From Thozetella sp. PMI_491 (lineage: Eukaryota > Ascomycota > Sordariomycetes > Chaetosphaeriales > Chaetosphaeriaceae), in the NCBI GenBank assembly GCA_021432635.1, contig MU270051.1, positions 434,001 through 498,000 of the forward strand: 64,000 nt of DNA, in the 5' to 3' direction. Below the pieces are notes generated by a model. The model made no database searches and was not told the origin of the DNA. It saw nothing but the letters and a program-made list of their open reading frames with translations. Each line of letters starts with the position of its first letter. Positions within the stretch are counted from its first letter, which is position 1. Made by a program: the position numbers and the translations under genes. Below, one piece after another: positions 34,205 to 46,184 of the stretch.

Positions 34205-36250
34205 GTTGCAATAAGAAACTCGCTCGTGGCGAAATTTTTGCGAGTTGTATTGCTGAAATTAATAGGGAAGCGCGCTGGCGGGGTGTAGAGGCGGGAGCTT
34301 CGAAAGCTCGAGGAGCTCGCCATTTTCAGGGCTGCCCGGGCATGAAAAGTGTGTGCTGTCCTTATCGGAATCGAGCTCCGCGTTTCCAATTATGAATTTC
34401 CCTCTCCGGCGAGCAGCAGAGTGGCTTGGATGATTGGTACCTGCGGTTCCGGGAAAATAGGGTTTTCGGGGCCCGCCCAGGCTTTGAGCCGCATGATCGG
34501 CTCGGTATCTTGCACTGCAGAAAGAGTGACGTTGATGTTATTACTCCCCGCACCCCTGCGCATTTCGCATATCCATCGGAAGAAATATGTGTCCTGAAGC
34601 ACCAAAGTTGAAGACGGGTGAAGTATCGCAGCAGTGTGGGCGAGGGCTAGAGTTGTGCAATGGAATGCTGAAGACATCATCTGCATTCGGGTCCTCTGCA
34701 GTCAGGTGCCTCAACTTAGCCTAGCTCAGAAAGGCAACCACTTCAGAAGCAAGTGACAAATGGCAATGGATTGTATTCCCAAAAGAGTGAGGACCATGAC
34801 TGCTTAAGTCCGTCGACCTCCTTTCACGGCTCCTCTTGGTTAGCACATTCCGTGACAGGAAACCCATAGCGAGAGCGAACCTCGTCTTTCGCAATCCGAA
34901 CCAATGGGCTGTTGCGAGCGCAACCCAAGCGAGCTTAGGTTAAGCTTATTAGTTATTGAGAGACTTGCTCGAGTTAAAGCAGACTTCTGCACTGGAAAGG
35001 AAGTAGGCTTGGCCGAAACTAGAAATATCCTTAGTTGCTAGTCGAACGATACGGGGTTTCATGGGGCGAAGCAACCTTTCTATTCGTCTTCCCTCGATTC
35101 AAGGGATTCCTTCCGCTGGGTTTTAAATTTTAAATAGCGCCCGCTCTAGCTCGCATTTTGGCCGCCCGCCTACCCACTTTTACTGCTCCTGGTGGTTGTA
35201 TTCGTGGCGCCCATCGAATCCAGCCCGGCCAGCAATAGGCATAGGATACAGGCAGATGATACCATAGTGGTTACATTGAAACCTCGTACAGCACCGGATT
35301 GAGCCGCCCCGAGCAAGTGTGCACGGGGAACAAGCTCATAAGCTCATAAGCTCGGGGCTCTAAGGGGAAGGAATCAGCATACCCTCTTGGCACGCACCAA
35401 ATATGGGTCGATGGCCAATTGCCAAGACCAAAGGAAATGGAGTTGCGATACCAAAAGGCAATGTTAGGTGAGACCGTGGCGTGGCGCGGAGTTGAGTCTG
35501 GCCTCGCTCTACTCCCTTTGCCCCGAGGAGAGATGGCTCTGCGAGATGACATTGTGAGATGGGTTTAGCGACCTGGCCGTTCGCTAAAGCTGACCATTTG
35601 ATTTCTTCTGCGAATGTCGGGGCTGTGGCGACGGGTTGCCCATTTCGGTTCTGTTTTGAAACCAGGTCAGAGCTGCAGGCGATCGGCTACTATCCAGGCG
35701 GAAAGGGTGCATAGAAGAGCCCCTTATACAATTCAATGAGGCTGTTAATGAGGCGCGAGGGAGGCGGATGCTCGCCCTAGCTAGCTAGGCGTAGGCAACA
35801 GGGCAACCGTAGTACCCCTGAGGCCCCAGAATTGCCTAGATGCGCCCTTAAAATCCTTCAGGCTTACTCGCGGCCGCCCCCAAACACGAGCATAGCTCGA
35901 CGCCTAGGAGGGATGCACGTGGATCCCCCTGAATCGATCGGACTATCCGCTAGGTGATGCATCCTGTAGCCCCTTTCGGTACTAGTCTTTAACCCCACAG
36001 AGCGAGGTAGCAGCATAATGAGGCCGAAAACGACATTGCAAATGGCGTCAGGCGACTATGCTGAGAAGCGCCGAGGAGGAAATCGCGCTCATGCGTTCCG
36101 AGCTATTATATAAAGTCAAAGACCGCCAACGTCCACCTAGGGCTCGAGGAGAAGGACGACCACCGCCGACGAAGCCTCTCTCTCCTGTCCTCTCGCGCGT
36201 CCGCTCTCCTTGCCGTCCCTACCCCCCGCATCTTCTTTCATTCGTTCAAG
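34205..36250. other. 2-kb intergenic region, no gene seen
   Basis: No coding exon is supported. A short tandem of AGCTCATA units lies at about 35333-35353. The right end is the GH114 promoter with a TATA element. The open frame at 35271-35552 (minus) has no recognisable content. Confidence 0.55.
36107..36115 (+). promoter_or_regulatory. TATA element of the GH114 gene
   Basis: TATATAAAG lies 136 bp before the first ATG, followed by a CT-rich leader typical of highly expressed fungal genes. Confidence 0.5.
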
Positions 36251-37263
36251 ATGATGCTTCCCACTGTTGCTAGCACGCTCCTCTTCACGAGCTCGGCCCT
36301 CGGGGCGACCCTCGCCACCCGCGCCGTCTGGCAGCCGGCCGTCGGCACCTCGTGGCAGATCATCCTCTCGGGCTCCCTGAAGCTCACCTCGAGCAGCACA
36401 TCCGTCACTCCCAACGTCGACGTCTTCGACATTGACCTCTTCACCAACACCAAGAACGGCGTCGATACGACCGTCATCGATGCCCTCCACAGGCTAAACA
36501 AGAAGGTCATCTGCTACTTCTCGGCCGGTAGCTACGAGCCAGGCCGTCCGGACAGCAGCCAGTTCGCTGCCGCCGACAAGGGCAACGAGCTCGACGGATG
36601 GCCGGGCGAGTACTGGCTGAACCTCAACAGCCAGAACGTCCGCAACATCATGGCCGCCCGTATCGCGCTCGCCGCCAAGATGGGCTGCGATGCCGTTGAC
36701 CCGGACAATGTTGACGGTAAGCACGTCTCCTTTCCCAACCCGCCCCGTCCCCACGCTTCCAGAGAGTTTCCTGTTCTTGTTTTCCGTCCTCTCGCCAAAC
36801 TGTCTATCTAACTGCTCTCCTAGGCTACGGCGAGAACGGCGGCAAGAACGGCGCCTTCACCATCAAGCAGGCTGATTCGATCAGCTTCGTCAAGTTCCTC
36901 GCCACCGAGGCCCAGAAGAACAACATTGCCATCGGCCTTAAGAACGCGGCCGAGATCATTGACGACGTCCTCTCGGTCGTGCAGTTCTCGGTCAACGAGG
37001 AGTGCGTCGCGGTCAAGGAGTGCAGCACCTTCCTGGCCTTCACCGACGCCAGCAAGCCCGTCTTCCACATCGAGTACCCCAACGGCGACGACGGGAGCTC
37101 GCGGACCCCGGTGTCGGACACGACCGGTTGGTGCCAGAAGGAGAAGGAGGACGACAACAAGACCTACGACATCACCAAGTTCAGCACCGTCATCAAGAAC
37201 ATGGACCTTGATGGCTGGGTGCAGCTGTGCGACAAGTCCACTGCTGTGTCGCCCACCAACTAA
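36251..37263 (+). CDS. Secreted glycoside hydrolase family 114 (endo-alpha-1,4-polygalactosaminidase-like)
   Basis: Two exons (36251-36716 and 36824-37263) give 301 aa. A signal peptide (about 1-19) precedes a TIM-barrel domain that starts WQPAVGTSWQIILSGSL. Conserved barrel strands include DVFDIDLF, KKVICYFSAGSYEPGR, GCDAVDPDNVDGYGENG and IGLKNAAEI; Asp residues in the first and third are candidates for catalysis. Family members cleave partly deacetylated galactosaminogalactan or related alpha-1,4-galactosamine polymers. In fungi these make up part of the biofilm matrix and cell surface. The coding sequence uses mostly C-ending codons, a sign of high expression. Two adjacent ATG codons exist; the first is taken. 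The 107-nt intron falls at the DG of NVDG. Confidence 0.9.
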
Positions 37264-37519
37264 TGGTGGAGTCTGTGGGGATAGGTTCGCCGTGGTGCCG
37301 AAAAGGTGTGCCCATTTCCGGGGCAGGGATAGGACAAGGGAGAGGCAAAGGGCCGCAGTGCTGGATGCAGTATGCGCCGCCCTGCGGACTACACAAAAAA
37401 TAGAGTTTCTTGCGTTCTGAGCGTAACCTTGGCCCAGCGATTGAATAGCCGTCCCCAGTGCATTCCGTGCTACGTCGGCCCTTGGCGAACGCCCAGGTTT
37501 TGAGCATATATGGCCGCAC

Positions 37520-37870
37520 TTATAGGATCACCACTTCGGTGTGGCCCCGCGGTATGGGCATCTCCACTCGGTCAATGTCGTCCTCCCCTTCGTTTCCCGC
37601 CTTGGTTGGCGAATCGATGAAGAAGCCCCGGCGCACCATGCAGAGGCGGAAGCCCGCGTGCGGGCCGCCGCCACGGCCAGACTCGTAGACAAAGAAGAAC
37701 AGCGGCTTGAGCAGCGTGCTGGCCTCCTTATCCCGCAACCCGGTCCAGTATATGTAATGGCGCACCGAATCTGGCGCATTGGAGATCTCGTCGAGCGCGC
37801 CGGCAGCGGCAATCTCTAAGAGCACGCGGGGCGGCAGCGGGGTGGCATCGGACACGACATGGGATTCCAT
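37520..37870 (-). CDS. Small hypothetical protein
   Basis: A single exon of 116 codons encodes a soluble protein with a plausible fold: an Ala/Leu helix near the start (LLEIAAAGALDEISNA), HYIYWTGLRDKEAS, then LLKPLFFFVYESGRGGG, and an acidic C-terminus. Codon use resembles the neighbours, and the frame is clean from ATG to stop. I do not recognise the family. It converges on the GH114 gene with 256 bp between the stops. Antisense frames of similar length exist, so this remains a moderate call. Confidence 0.5.
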   Translation of the reverse strand: MESHVVSDATPLPPRVLLEIAAAGALDEISNAPDSVRHYIYWTGLRDKEASTLLKPLFFFVYESGRGGGPHAGFRLCMVRRGFFIDSPTKAGNEGEDDIDRVEMPIPRGHTEVVIL

Positions 37871-39626
37871 GAGGATCGCTCGGAGTCGCCTGGAAGCGGA
37901 CTGGGAGATGGAGTGGTGACGATGCGGTGGGCGGCGCTATGGGCTTAGGATGGCCGTAGCTTCTTTCCTCTCTTTTTTGTGGTCCTCGGCACGAAGAGGC
38001 GGTTGGCTGAAGAGAGTGGGCAAGGTCATGAGTGCGGCCATCTGCGCGGCGCTGACGCCTCACCGGACAGACAGGTGCTGTGATTTGCCAGAAATTTATC
38101 AGGATAGGGCAACAACGTTCCGCGAAAACTGGGAATGGCATCGATCATGTCAGTGGCGTATTCGTTGGAGGTGGTCAGCTGCGTCACGCGCAAGGGGGCC
38201 GGGGCAAGAGGGGTTAGGCGTGCCCACCTCTCCTTCCCCGCACGACGATTAAGATGCAGCACTACCAAGGCACAATGCCTTGGCCTGCCCGGATCCTCAA
38301 ACCACGGTTTTCATCATTACCTCGCAAGCTGGAAACCTCCGGTCTTTGGGGGTCGGCTAAAAGCAGCCGAGGGGGGGAGTCGCACGCTTGCTTAGCGTTG
38401 GCGCTGCCGGAAGCATCGTCCTTGGTTTCGGCCAGACCGCCGCAGTAGAGAAATCATTGAGACCTTGAGCTACGCTAATTTCGCTTCCTCATCATCGGAG
38501 CCTCCGCGTGACGGGTTCCAGAGGCAATAAAGAAAAATTCCGCCCCCTCAGCACCGAGGGAGTGGAACGACCGCTGAGCCGGGACAGCGCTGAGTCTAGA
38601 ACAATTCCATTGTCGGGCTGCCAGATTTTACATGGCCGGGATAGATCGTCGTCTCGTTTCTTGCTTTACGAGCGACTTGATGACGAGAAAGCTCCCACCA
38701 TTCCCCCTCTTCCCGCCAAAAGCCGTTCGAGGTGGCGGCAGATAGCTCGCTCGATTCCCACGAAGCTAGACAGAACAGGCTTAACCCTCCAACCCCAGAT
38801 TTCTCCATGATGCATGCCTCCACCGCGTATTGCAGCCAAAAGCCGGGCCCCCTGCACGGCCGGCTGGCGCTCACTCACTATCGAGCCGCCTCATCTCCAA
38901 GCGCCGACCTCCCGACTGCAGACCAGCAGCTTAGTAGGCACCCTGGCACGATGGTACGCAGCACGGCAACAGACAAGGGAGTGGCGCAGACGGTCCGTGA
39001 CCAGCGTCGCATAAGCCCGGGCGAGATGCACTTGCAACACGCAAGACTGGACAAGCCGGCCAGGTAGCATTTCCGCGGTTTCGTATCGAGTTGGGGTACG
39101 ACTTGCATGGGCTAAGGCAGGGAAGAGGAGAGACGAAAAGCTTGCTGATCATCGCGGCGCGATGGGGCGCATGGACGTTGCATCCGCCGGCCTATCAAAG
39201 CGGGGCCGGCCAATCCCTCAGTCGGCCCTTCCTCCAAGCCTATACCTTCCCTCCCACTCTTGGAACGGTGTGATGCCATCTCATTGGGGGCCGGCCTGTC
39301 TCTTGTCGTCATTGTCCCCTATCGTAAGGTTCCTCATGTGAGCCACTCCACTGGTGGTGATCTGGGCCCCTCATTCCTACCCATGGACGACAGGGCCACT
39401 TTGGGTGTAAACCTCATGCACAGCAGGCGCGAAGCTTGAGCTCCTCGGAGGTGGTATTAAAATGCTGCCCCCCCTCCCACCGGCTTCTGCCTCCCGCCAT
39501 TGGCCTCTGGTTTCATGATCATCACCTCCCCTGTCCTTTGTTCTTCCGGGCCGTTCCTACTTTAAGGTGTCACTCGCCGCATCCCGTTCCTGAAGCTGGG
39601 CAAAAACATCCATACCAACCATCAGC
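37871..39626. other. Intergenic region, no gene seen
   Basis: Many short frames on both strands lack motifs. The region separates the small hypothetical gene and the sugar transporter, which point away from each other, so it should hold both promoters. Confidence 0.5.
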
Positions 39627-41535
39627 ATGTCGGGGCTCCGGAAGCTCTCGTTGAAGAAACCTCATGAGGAGGCGGGCGCGACCTGGCCCGCCATCGCGGT
39701 GGGCGCCTTCGTCGCGTTCGGAGGTGTGCTGTTCGGGTACGACACGGGCACCATATCCGGCATCTTGGCTATGGACTACTGGAAGGGCCTGTTCTCGACC
39801 GGCTACAAAGACTCCAAGGGCCTGCCCGATGTCTCTCCCTCCCAGTCCTCCGCCATCGTCTCGATCCTCTCGGCAGGCACCTTCTTCGGCGCCCTCGCCT
39901 CCCCTCTGCTGGCTGACAACATCGGTCGTCGCCTCGCCCTGGTCGCCTCGTCCCTCGTCTTCATCCTCGGCGTTATCTTCCAGACCGCCGCGACCTCCCT
40001 TCCGCTCTTCCTCGCCGGCCGCTTCTTTGCCGGCTTCGGTGTCGGGCTCATCTCGGCCCTCAGTAAGTTGCAGCACTCAGCCCCCTGCGGCCGCTCGGGT
40101 CACACCGCATATTTCCAAAGAGACTGTACTGACACAGTGGAGTTCCCCTGTACCAATCCGAGACGGCACCCAAATGGATCCGTGGCGCGATTGTTGGCGC
40201 GTACCAATTCGCCATCACCATCGGCCTCCTGCTAGCCGCCGTGGTGGATAATGGCACGCACGAGCGGAACGACACCGGGTCTTACCGCATCCCAATCGCC
40301 ATCCAGTTCGCCTGGGCCATCGTCCTCATCGGCGGCATGCTAGTGCTACCCGAGACTCCTCGATATCTCATCAAGCGCGATCGCATGGATAAAGCAGCGG
40401 CGGCCCTGGGCAAGCTACGCAGGCTCCCCCCTGACCATCCCGCGATACAGGGAGAGCTTAGCGAGATCAAGGCAAACCACGAGTTTGAGATGGCCATCGG
40501 GACGGCGAGCTACCTCGATTGCTTCCGCGGCGGCATGCTCAAGCGCCAACTCACCGGAATGGGTCTCCAAGCTCTTCAGCAGCTTACAGGTGTGTCCGAC
40601 CTATCCTCGATCTATACCTTTACCTTGAGGTGCAAGCACATGGTCCTCGTAGGTCGGAAACCACTGACATGAAGTTATACTATAGGAATCAATTTCATCT
40701 TTTATTACGGCACGCAGTATTTTCTCAACTCTGGCTTCTCCCAGCCTTTTGTCATTCAGATGATTACGTCGAGCATCAATGTCGCTTCCACGATTCCCGG
40801 GCTATACGCCATCGACAAGTGGGGACGCCGGCCTATGCTCTTCTGGGGTGCGATAGGCATGTGCGTGAGCCAGTTCATCGTGGCCATGATTGGCACCTTG
40901 ACTACTGGCCAGGATAGCCAGGGCAACATTCTTGTGTACAACCTGCCAGCACAGAAAGCTGCCATCGCTTTTGTCTGCATCTACATCTTCTTCTTCGCCA
41001 GCACTTGGGGCCCTCTGGCCTGGGTCGTGACTGGGGAGATTTTCCCCCTCAAGCACCGTGCCAGAGGACTGTCCATAACGACAGCGACAAATGTAGGTCA
41101 TCAGCACCATCTTTCCGACCCGTTGACGCGGGTAATCTGAAGAAACTCTGGGAATACTCGCTAACGATGCCTTAGTGGCTTCTCAATTGGGCTATTGCTT
41201 ACTCGACGCCTTACCTCGTCAACTACGGAGACGGATATGCCAACCTACAAAGCAAGATCTTCTTTGTCTGGTTTGCGTGCTGCTTCCTCTGTATCTCCTT
41301 TGTGTACTTCTTCATCTACGAAACAAAGGGACTCACCCTGGAAGAGATCGATGAGTTGTACACTGAGGTCTCGTCCGCTCGCAAGTCGACCCATTGGGAG
41401 CCAACAATCACTTTTAAACAAAGGGAGAGCGAGGCGCATGGCGGTGTTCTGTCCAAGAACAGTCACGACCATACTCATGAGGAGCATCAGGCGGAGAAGC
41501 GAGTTGAGGAAGATAACGCCGCGGCGCAAGTGTAG
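39627..41535 (+). CDS. MFS hexose/monosaccharide transporter
   Basis: Four exons (39627-40062, 40143-40589, 40686-41092, 41176-41535) give 549 aa with 12 predicted helices. The protein should import hexoses with protons across the plasma membrane. Sugar porter signatures are present: GGVLFGYDTGTISGIL in TM1, DNIGRRLAL after TM2, LYQSETAPKWIRG, PETPRYLIKRDR before the central loop, QQLTGINFIFYYGTQYF in TM7, DKWGRRPML, and YETKGLTLEEIDELY after TM12. The His/Glu-rich C-terminal tail (NSHDHTHEEHQAEK) is likely a turnover site. The first acceptor is placed at GTGGAG because the nearer CAG would shift the frame. Substrate preference (glucose, fructose or xylose) cannot be read from sequence. Confidence 0.92.
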
Positions 41536-41832
41536 ATAGGCAAGGTGATACCATACGATGGTCTAACCATGGCTCGCTCGTCGCCCGAATTTTTATGGTG
41601 TAGAGAAATACACTGAGCTCTCTCATTAAATATACCCCACTCTCTCACTTTCAGGTCTTAGCTGGATGTGTCTGGAACCGTCGTTGTACTGTGTTGCAAC
41701 AGTGCCATTGTCTCTAGCAGGCCAACAATGTGCTTTGAATACCCTGGAACTAGATATCCAGGGCTCAGTTCCGGTCTAATTCCACATTGACAACAGGTCT
41801 GTGACCCCGGAACCCACATACGCATTGTCAAT

Positions 41833-42900
41833 ATGTGTATCATGGTCGCCAGAATGTTTCCGCACTGCGGCCACGAACATCGGGAAAAGCTGAAACCATG
41901 CGCAAGCCCGATTGTGTGCAACAAGACCGGCTTTGAGTTACATCACGAGCTCTACCTAGGTTTCTGCTTTACATGCGTGGCTAGCAAGAGAGGCGAGCAG
42001 GAGTATCAAGTACCTGCACAGGCACCTACTTGGGTCAAGATCCAGGAAAGCTTCGTCCAGCAAGCAGCGGTGGTCGAGGAGAATCTGGACACGTACGCGC
42101 GCTTCCTAGCCGAGTGGTGGCATGGTATACTCATCCAGGCCTGCGCCGATGCGGTAGAGGAGATCCCCTTGGAGATTCGCCTGAGGACGTTCTTTTGGGA
42201 GACGAGCGATAAATTCGACCTCAAGCCTGACTTGAAGGAATCAGCTAAGAGCGAGGAGTCGGCGGAGGATGTCCGGGCCTGGAACGTTGCGAAGGCACTG
42301 AGGCAGGCTACCTCGCTACTCATCACCACCAAAGAGATGAAGGCAATCGAGAAGGGGAAGGCTGCTGTTTATCAGCACAAGCAGCTTATGAGAGAGCGCC
42401 AACGCCGTTTCCAGGCCAATATCTTCGACTCTTACTTGCATGTCGCCCCTTACTCGGCGGATGATGCCGAGCGGCGGGCCTCCATAGGCATGGCCTACCT
42501 ACTACGACGGTACGATGCCATCCTCCAGAGAGTCCCGGACCTCTCGGAAGAGATCTCTGTCTTCATGCTGGCGACCCAGCTTCTAGTGATTCCGATCGCC
42601 CTCGATACTGGCCTCCCTGACAGCTGCATCGAGTCGGTGCTGTCGAAATTTGAGACGGCGTTCGTCCCACAGACGGCCTACAACGCGGTTCTGTGTCAGT
42701 CTAGCGGTGTGGAGGATGTGGGTGCCATGGAGCTCGCTCGCCGGCTTGTGGGCCATCTCATACTGACTCGCACATATGAGGGAGCTGTGAAGGCGCTCAA
42801 GGAGCAGGGCCAAGACATTCGGGCTCTTGCGCGAGAGCTGCTGCAGGGCCAGATCACTTCGTGTACGGAGAATGTGCATGAAGTCATCCCCACAATCTAA
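41833..42900 (+). CDS. Hypothetical protein, 355 aa, with N-terminal Cys/His cluster
   Basis: A single exon without introns. I do not recognise the family. The first 50 residues hold Cys and His in patterns such as PHCGHEHREKLKPC and FCFTC that could bind zinc. The rest is helical and acidic, with WWHGILIQACADAVEEIPL, a charged linker, and a C-terminal half rich in Leu/Ala helices (VFMLATQLLVIPIALDTGL, ELARRLVGHLILTRTYEGA). There is no signal peptide. It lies 297 bp downstream of the sugar transporter on the same strand. The full-length clean frame and its amino acid make-up support a real gene. A Met four codons in could also be the start. Confidence 0.7.
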   Translation: MCIMVARMFPHCGHEHREKLKPCASPIVCNKTGFELHHELYLGFCFTCVASKRGEQEYQVPAQAPTWVKIQESFVQQAAVVEENLDTYARFLAEWWHGILIQACADAVEEIPLEIRLRTFFWETSDKFDLKPDLKESAKSEESAEDVRAWNVAKALRQATSLLITTKEMKAIEKGKAAVYQHKQLMRERQRRFQANIFDSYLHVAPYSADDAERRASIGMAYLLRRYDAILQRVPDLSEEISVFMLATQLLVIPIALDTGLPDSCIESVLSKFETAFVPQTAYNAVLCQSSGVEDVGAMELARRLVGHLILTRTYEGAVKALKEQGQDIRALARELLQGQITSCTENVHEVIPTI

Positions 42901-44733
42901 TGTTAAGGTGGAGTTGTCATCTAGATGAAATTTTGGCATTATCCTACACTTTCCTCCCACGAGAACACTAGCTGGGTGAAAAAGCAACAATTCTTGCATG
43001 TCGCATGGGTTTGGCGGTGGCTCAACCCGTAGCTGTTCACTTCTTCCGAGTGGCAGAAAACCAAACATAGTATGACAAAAAAATTCCGTATGCTCCTTTT
43101 GATCCTCGTAATTGCATTATGACAGCTTGGCGGAGGCCACAAACCTGCAAGAAGAGCCGGTCTCGAGCTAAGTTCAAGTTCGCCAAGCCTGGGGAAACTT
43201 TTGACATATCTTGGCTTGATGCAAGCAGCCGCCTTCAGGCGACTGCGCAGCGAAATACTGAGCCCTACGGCCTTCGAAGAGAGCAGTCAAGATCAGAGGC
43301 CAAGGCTGTGACAGCGTGGCGCATGACCGTCCTAGAAAATGAAACCCCTTCTCGAGAGGTGCACCTTGTTGAGCCTCTTCGGACCTGTTTAAGGTAGGTA
43401 GACGCTCCGCTCAGTTCGGTCAGGAGGTGAACTCATGGAAACCATTAGAAGCGGGCAGACCAGTCGCAATTCGAGAAGACAGCGACAAAGTAAAGCATCG
43501 ATGCGAGTGGACCATGAGTCGAGAAGGCGGGTTTGAGGTCACCCATGGGTTTCCTCTGCACATGTTACGCTTGCAGGCGGTGCAGTCCCGTGTCGGAACG
43601 AACCTCTCGACAGTAGCATGAGAAGCCGAGGTGAAGCCAAGCTTTTGGTTTCGCCTGATGAATCGAAACATCCGTTGTCGAAGGGGTGAGGGCCCCCTAC
43701 CATCAAGGCACAGCCCAGGGCTGGGTGGATGCTGCGCTGGTGGCTGATCGCCCGCGCGCGGGGCGATCCCTGCTGCGCAATCCCTGTTAAGCTTACTTCA
43801 GAGTTGGCCTAGCCGAACCACGGTCCAGGGGTTCCGGCCCCAAAGCCTGGCACACTAGTTCGTGAGCCTCAGCTCGGGCGCTAAGACGACCGGGAAGAAC
43901 CAAGCCCGTCAGGCGGAAAGACTCCTTGGCTCGGGGCCAATTGCCTGCTCCCAACTCTCTGACAGGTCTGGGCGGTCCTGTGCGCTGCGTTGACCATCGG
44001 GTGGGATGGCTGTCATTGACATCAGCGTCTTGGCCGCTTCTCTATGCTCCTCGTTACGGTCGGCGTGACTGGTATCTGTTCTCTCAAGGCTCCAGCAGAC
44101 AATCGAGAATGGCACATCCTCTAGAAAGCATATTCCAGAGCAAGTGATGAATCTGGTAACACAGGGGCTGTGTCGCCTCGAGGAAACCTTGCGGAAATCC
44201 CCAATGCCGAACCAAAGGGCTGCAGGTGGAGCCGGACTGCAGGCGATCATCCGGGGTAGTCGGTGCATCTGGCGATCCAGGCCTGGCGATGGGGCTGCGT
44301 AAGGTTGGAGACGTTGCCACCAGGTCGTGCGTTTGTTGTTTCGCCTGAAGCTTCTTCGTCCATTAGGGTCAGCCGCACCGCTGAGCGAGACCGTGATACA
44401 GGGGAGCGATGGTGTCGACTGCGTTTTCACGATGTTTCTTCTGCAGTCTCATGGCCCATGCTCAACATTAGTATCCCTGGAGTGAACCAAAAGAACGAAG
44501 TAAATATAAGAGCTATGAGGGGGCCAGCAGGTATAAAGCCATCGACAGCTCTCCTTGTCATCGGCCTTCTCCTCTCGGCATCAGCATCTCAGTCTTCAGC
44601 CTTACTGACTCTTCTCTTTTCTCTTATTTCTATTCCCCAGATCGTTTGCGATTGACTCGTGACTGGTCTTCCCTCTTATACTTTAATAATTCCAACCGCA
44701 TAATCACAACTCCCTGCTACCTCCAACGTCAAA
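42901..44733. other. Intergenic region, no gene seen
   Basis: Frames at 43119-43397, 43909-44430 and 44263-44655 have no motif or codon bias and overlap one another. The right end is the promoter and leader of the Egh16-like gene, with a TATA element at 44532-44538 and a pyrimidine-rich leader. Confidence 0.5.
44532..44538 (+). promoter_or_regulatory. TATA element of the Egh16-like gene
   Basis: TATAAAG lies about 200 bp upstream of the start codon, followed by a long CT-rich leader. Confidence 0.45.
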
Positions 44734-45459
44734 ATGCAGCTCCAGACCCTCATCACTGCCCTGCTCGTCGGCACACCCCTCGTGGCCGCCCACGGGAAGG
44801 TCGCCGTCGCCACTGGTGACGCCGGCGGCAATGGCACTGCCCTTGGCATCCAGGGTGGTGTCATCCCCGGCGCTGGCGCGAACAAGGTCACTGAGCCCGA
44901 CACGACCGTCTTCAAGGGCGACCAGAAGGACGCCTGCGGCCGCACCACCGGCCAGGGCGACAACGACATCGAGGCGGGCACCAAGCAGGCCATGGCCCTC
45001 TCCGGCTCCACGCTCCCCCAGGTCTCCCCCGGCGGCTCGCTCTCCGGCACTCTCCACATCGTCACCTCGGACGGCGCCGGCCCGTACACGGCCATGCTCA
45101 ACACAGACGGCACCGGCCAGACCTGGCAGGAGATCAACGTCGCAACCCAGGTGCCCGGCACCAAGGGAAACATCCAGAAGACCGAGAAGCGATTCTGGGC
45201 CCGCGCCCTCCAGGCCGTCGGCATCATGAAGCGCGCCACCAACATCAACGAAGACTACCCCTTCAAGGTCGATATCCCGGCCGGCACCTCGTGCACGGGC
45301 AACATCGCTGGCCAGGCCAACACCTGCCTCGTCAAGCTCGTCAACCCCTCCAACGCCGGTCCCTTTGGCGGCTGCGTGCCCGTTCAGATGGTGCAGCCTG
45401 GCACAGCCGCGGCTCCCGGCGCCGGCCCTGCTGCCCGCCGCGCGGCTGCTCTCCTTTAA
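44734..45459 (+). CDS. Secreted Egh16-like (gEgh16/MAS-type) protein
   Basis: A single exon of 241 aa with C-ending codon bias. A signal peptide (MQLQTLITALLVGTPLVAA) is followed directly by HGKVAVATG, so the predicted mature protein begins with His. Family features include a Gly/Ala-rich N-terminal region (GGNGTALGIQGGVIPG), KDACGRTTGQG, GTLHIVTSDGAGPYTAML, and paired Cys near the C-terminus (TSCTGNIAGQANTCLVKLVN and FGGCVPVQ). Relatives in plant pathogens are expressed in appressoria or during infection, and some are linked to host penetration. The N-terminal His, plus a His in TLHIV before GAGPY, recalls copper-binding lytic polysaccharide monooxygenases, but activity is not shown. The Ala/Arg-rich C-terminal tail is likely disordered. 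Confidence 0.85.
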   Translation: MQLQTLITALLVGTPLVAAHGKVAVATGDAGGNGTALGIQGGVIPGAGANKVTEPDTTVFKGDQKDACGRTTGQGDNDIEAGTKQAMALSGSTLPQVSPGGSLSGTLHIVTSDGAGPYTAMLNTDGTGQTWQEINVATQVPGTKGNIQKTEKRFWARALQAVGIMKRATNINEDYPFKVDIPAGTSCTGNIAGQANTCLVKLVNPSNAGPFGGCVPVQMVQPGTAAAPGAGPAARRAAALL

Positions 45460-46184
45460 GCGCTCATGATCCGGATCTTCTGAGCGTAGCTACCCTTGTC
45501 AAATTGAATCGGATGGTTGGTTGGTGATTTGGTGTTTAGGAGAAGACTCGCTTGTATATACCAGGGTCGTTTTGTATGTATATACCTAGGAGGTATCAGC
45601 GGCTCTCAGGCAACGCTAAGTTGTAGCTTAAAAAGTCTCTATTGAGTTTCAACCGTCATTTTTTTCTTCTTCACACCGAGCTTTGATGTCATATGCCTTC
45701 TTTAAAAGGTTGCGACGCATGGATTGTAGTTCGGTTCAGTAAATGCTAGTTTGCTGTGACTCTCGCGACAGACGTAAGAATACGAATTACTTTCCCGGCG
45801 CGGATTATAATTTGATCTATATCTTGAAGGCAAGAACACGCAAATGCAATCCTATCGGTAAAATTAGAAATGTGATTGGCTCCTTCAAAGGATCGGCCTC
45901 ATTGGTTGCTGATCGCTTTTCTTACACATTGGGATAAAGCGCCAAGTCTGCCTCCGCTGGCGTAAAAGGCTTGTTGGTGACGCGGCCGGGTGCGCGGCCA
46001 ACGCACTGCACACCATTATCAACCAACCTGTGGAGATACAGCAAGGCAGCAGCGGTCTGCTAAATAGACATGCTTTGATAGGAATTAAGCCCTTACTACC
46101 TTGCCCACTCCACCCTCCACGAGGATAGTGTCAATTTTCCCTCTCCGAGCACGCCGTGCTCGAGAGTCTGAGAGCTTGGGAGCC
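45460..46184. other. Intergenic region, no gene seen
   Basis: An AT-richer stretch with a T-run near 45660 and no coding signal. It holds the 3' end of the Egh16-like gene and the promoter of the flavoprotein gene. Confidence 0.6.

Noticed and set aside
43119-44655. Short frames between the unknown 355-aa gene and the Egh16-like gene
   Set aside because: No codon bias or recognisable domain, and the frames overlap each other.
6900-46184. Secondary-metabolite cluster
   Set aside because: A LaeA-like methyltransferase, a reductase and transporters are present, but there is no backbone synthase (PKS, NRPS or terpene cyclase), and housekeeping genes lie between them.
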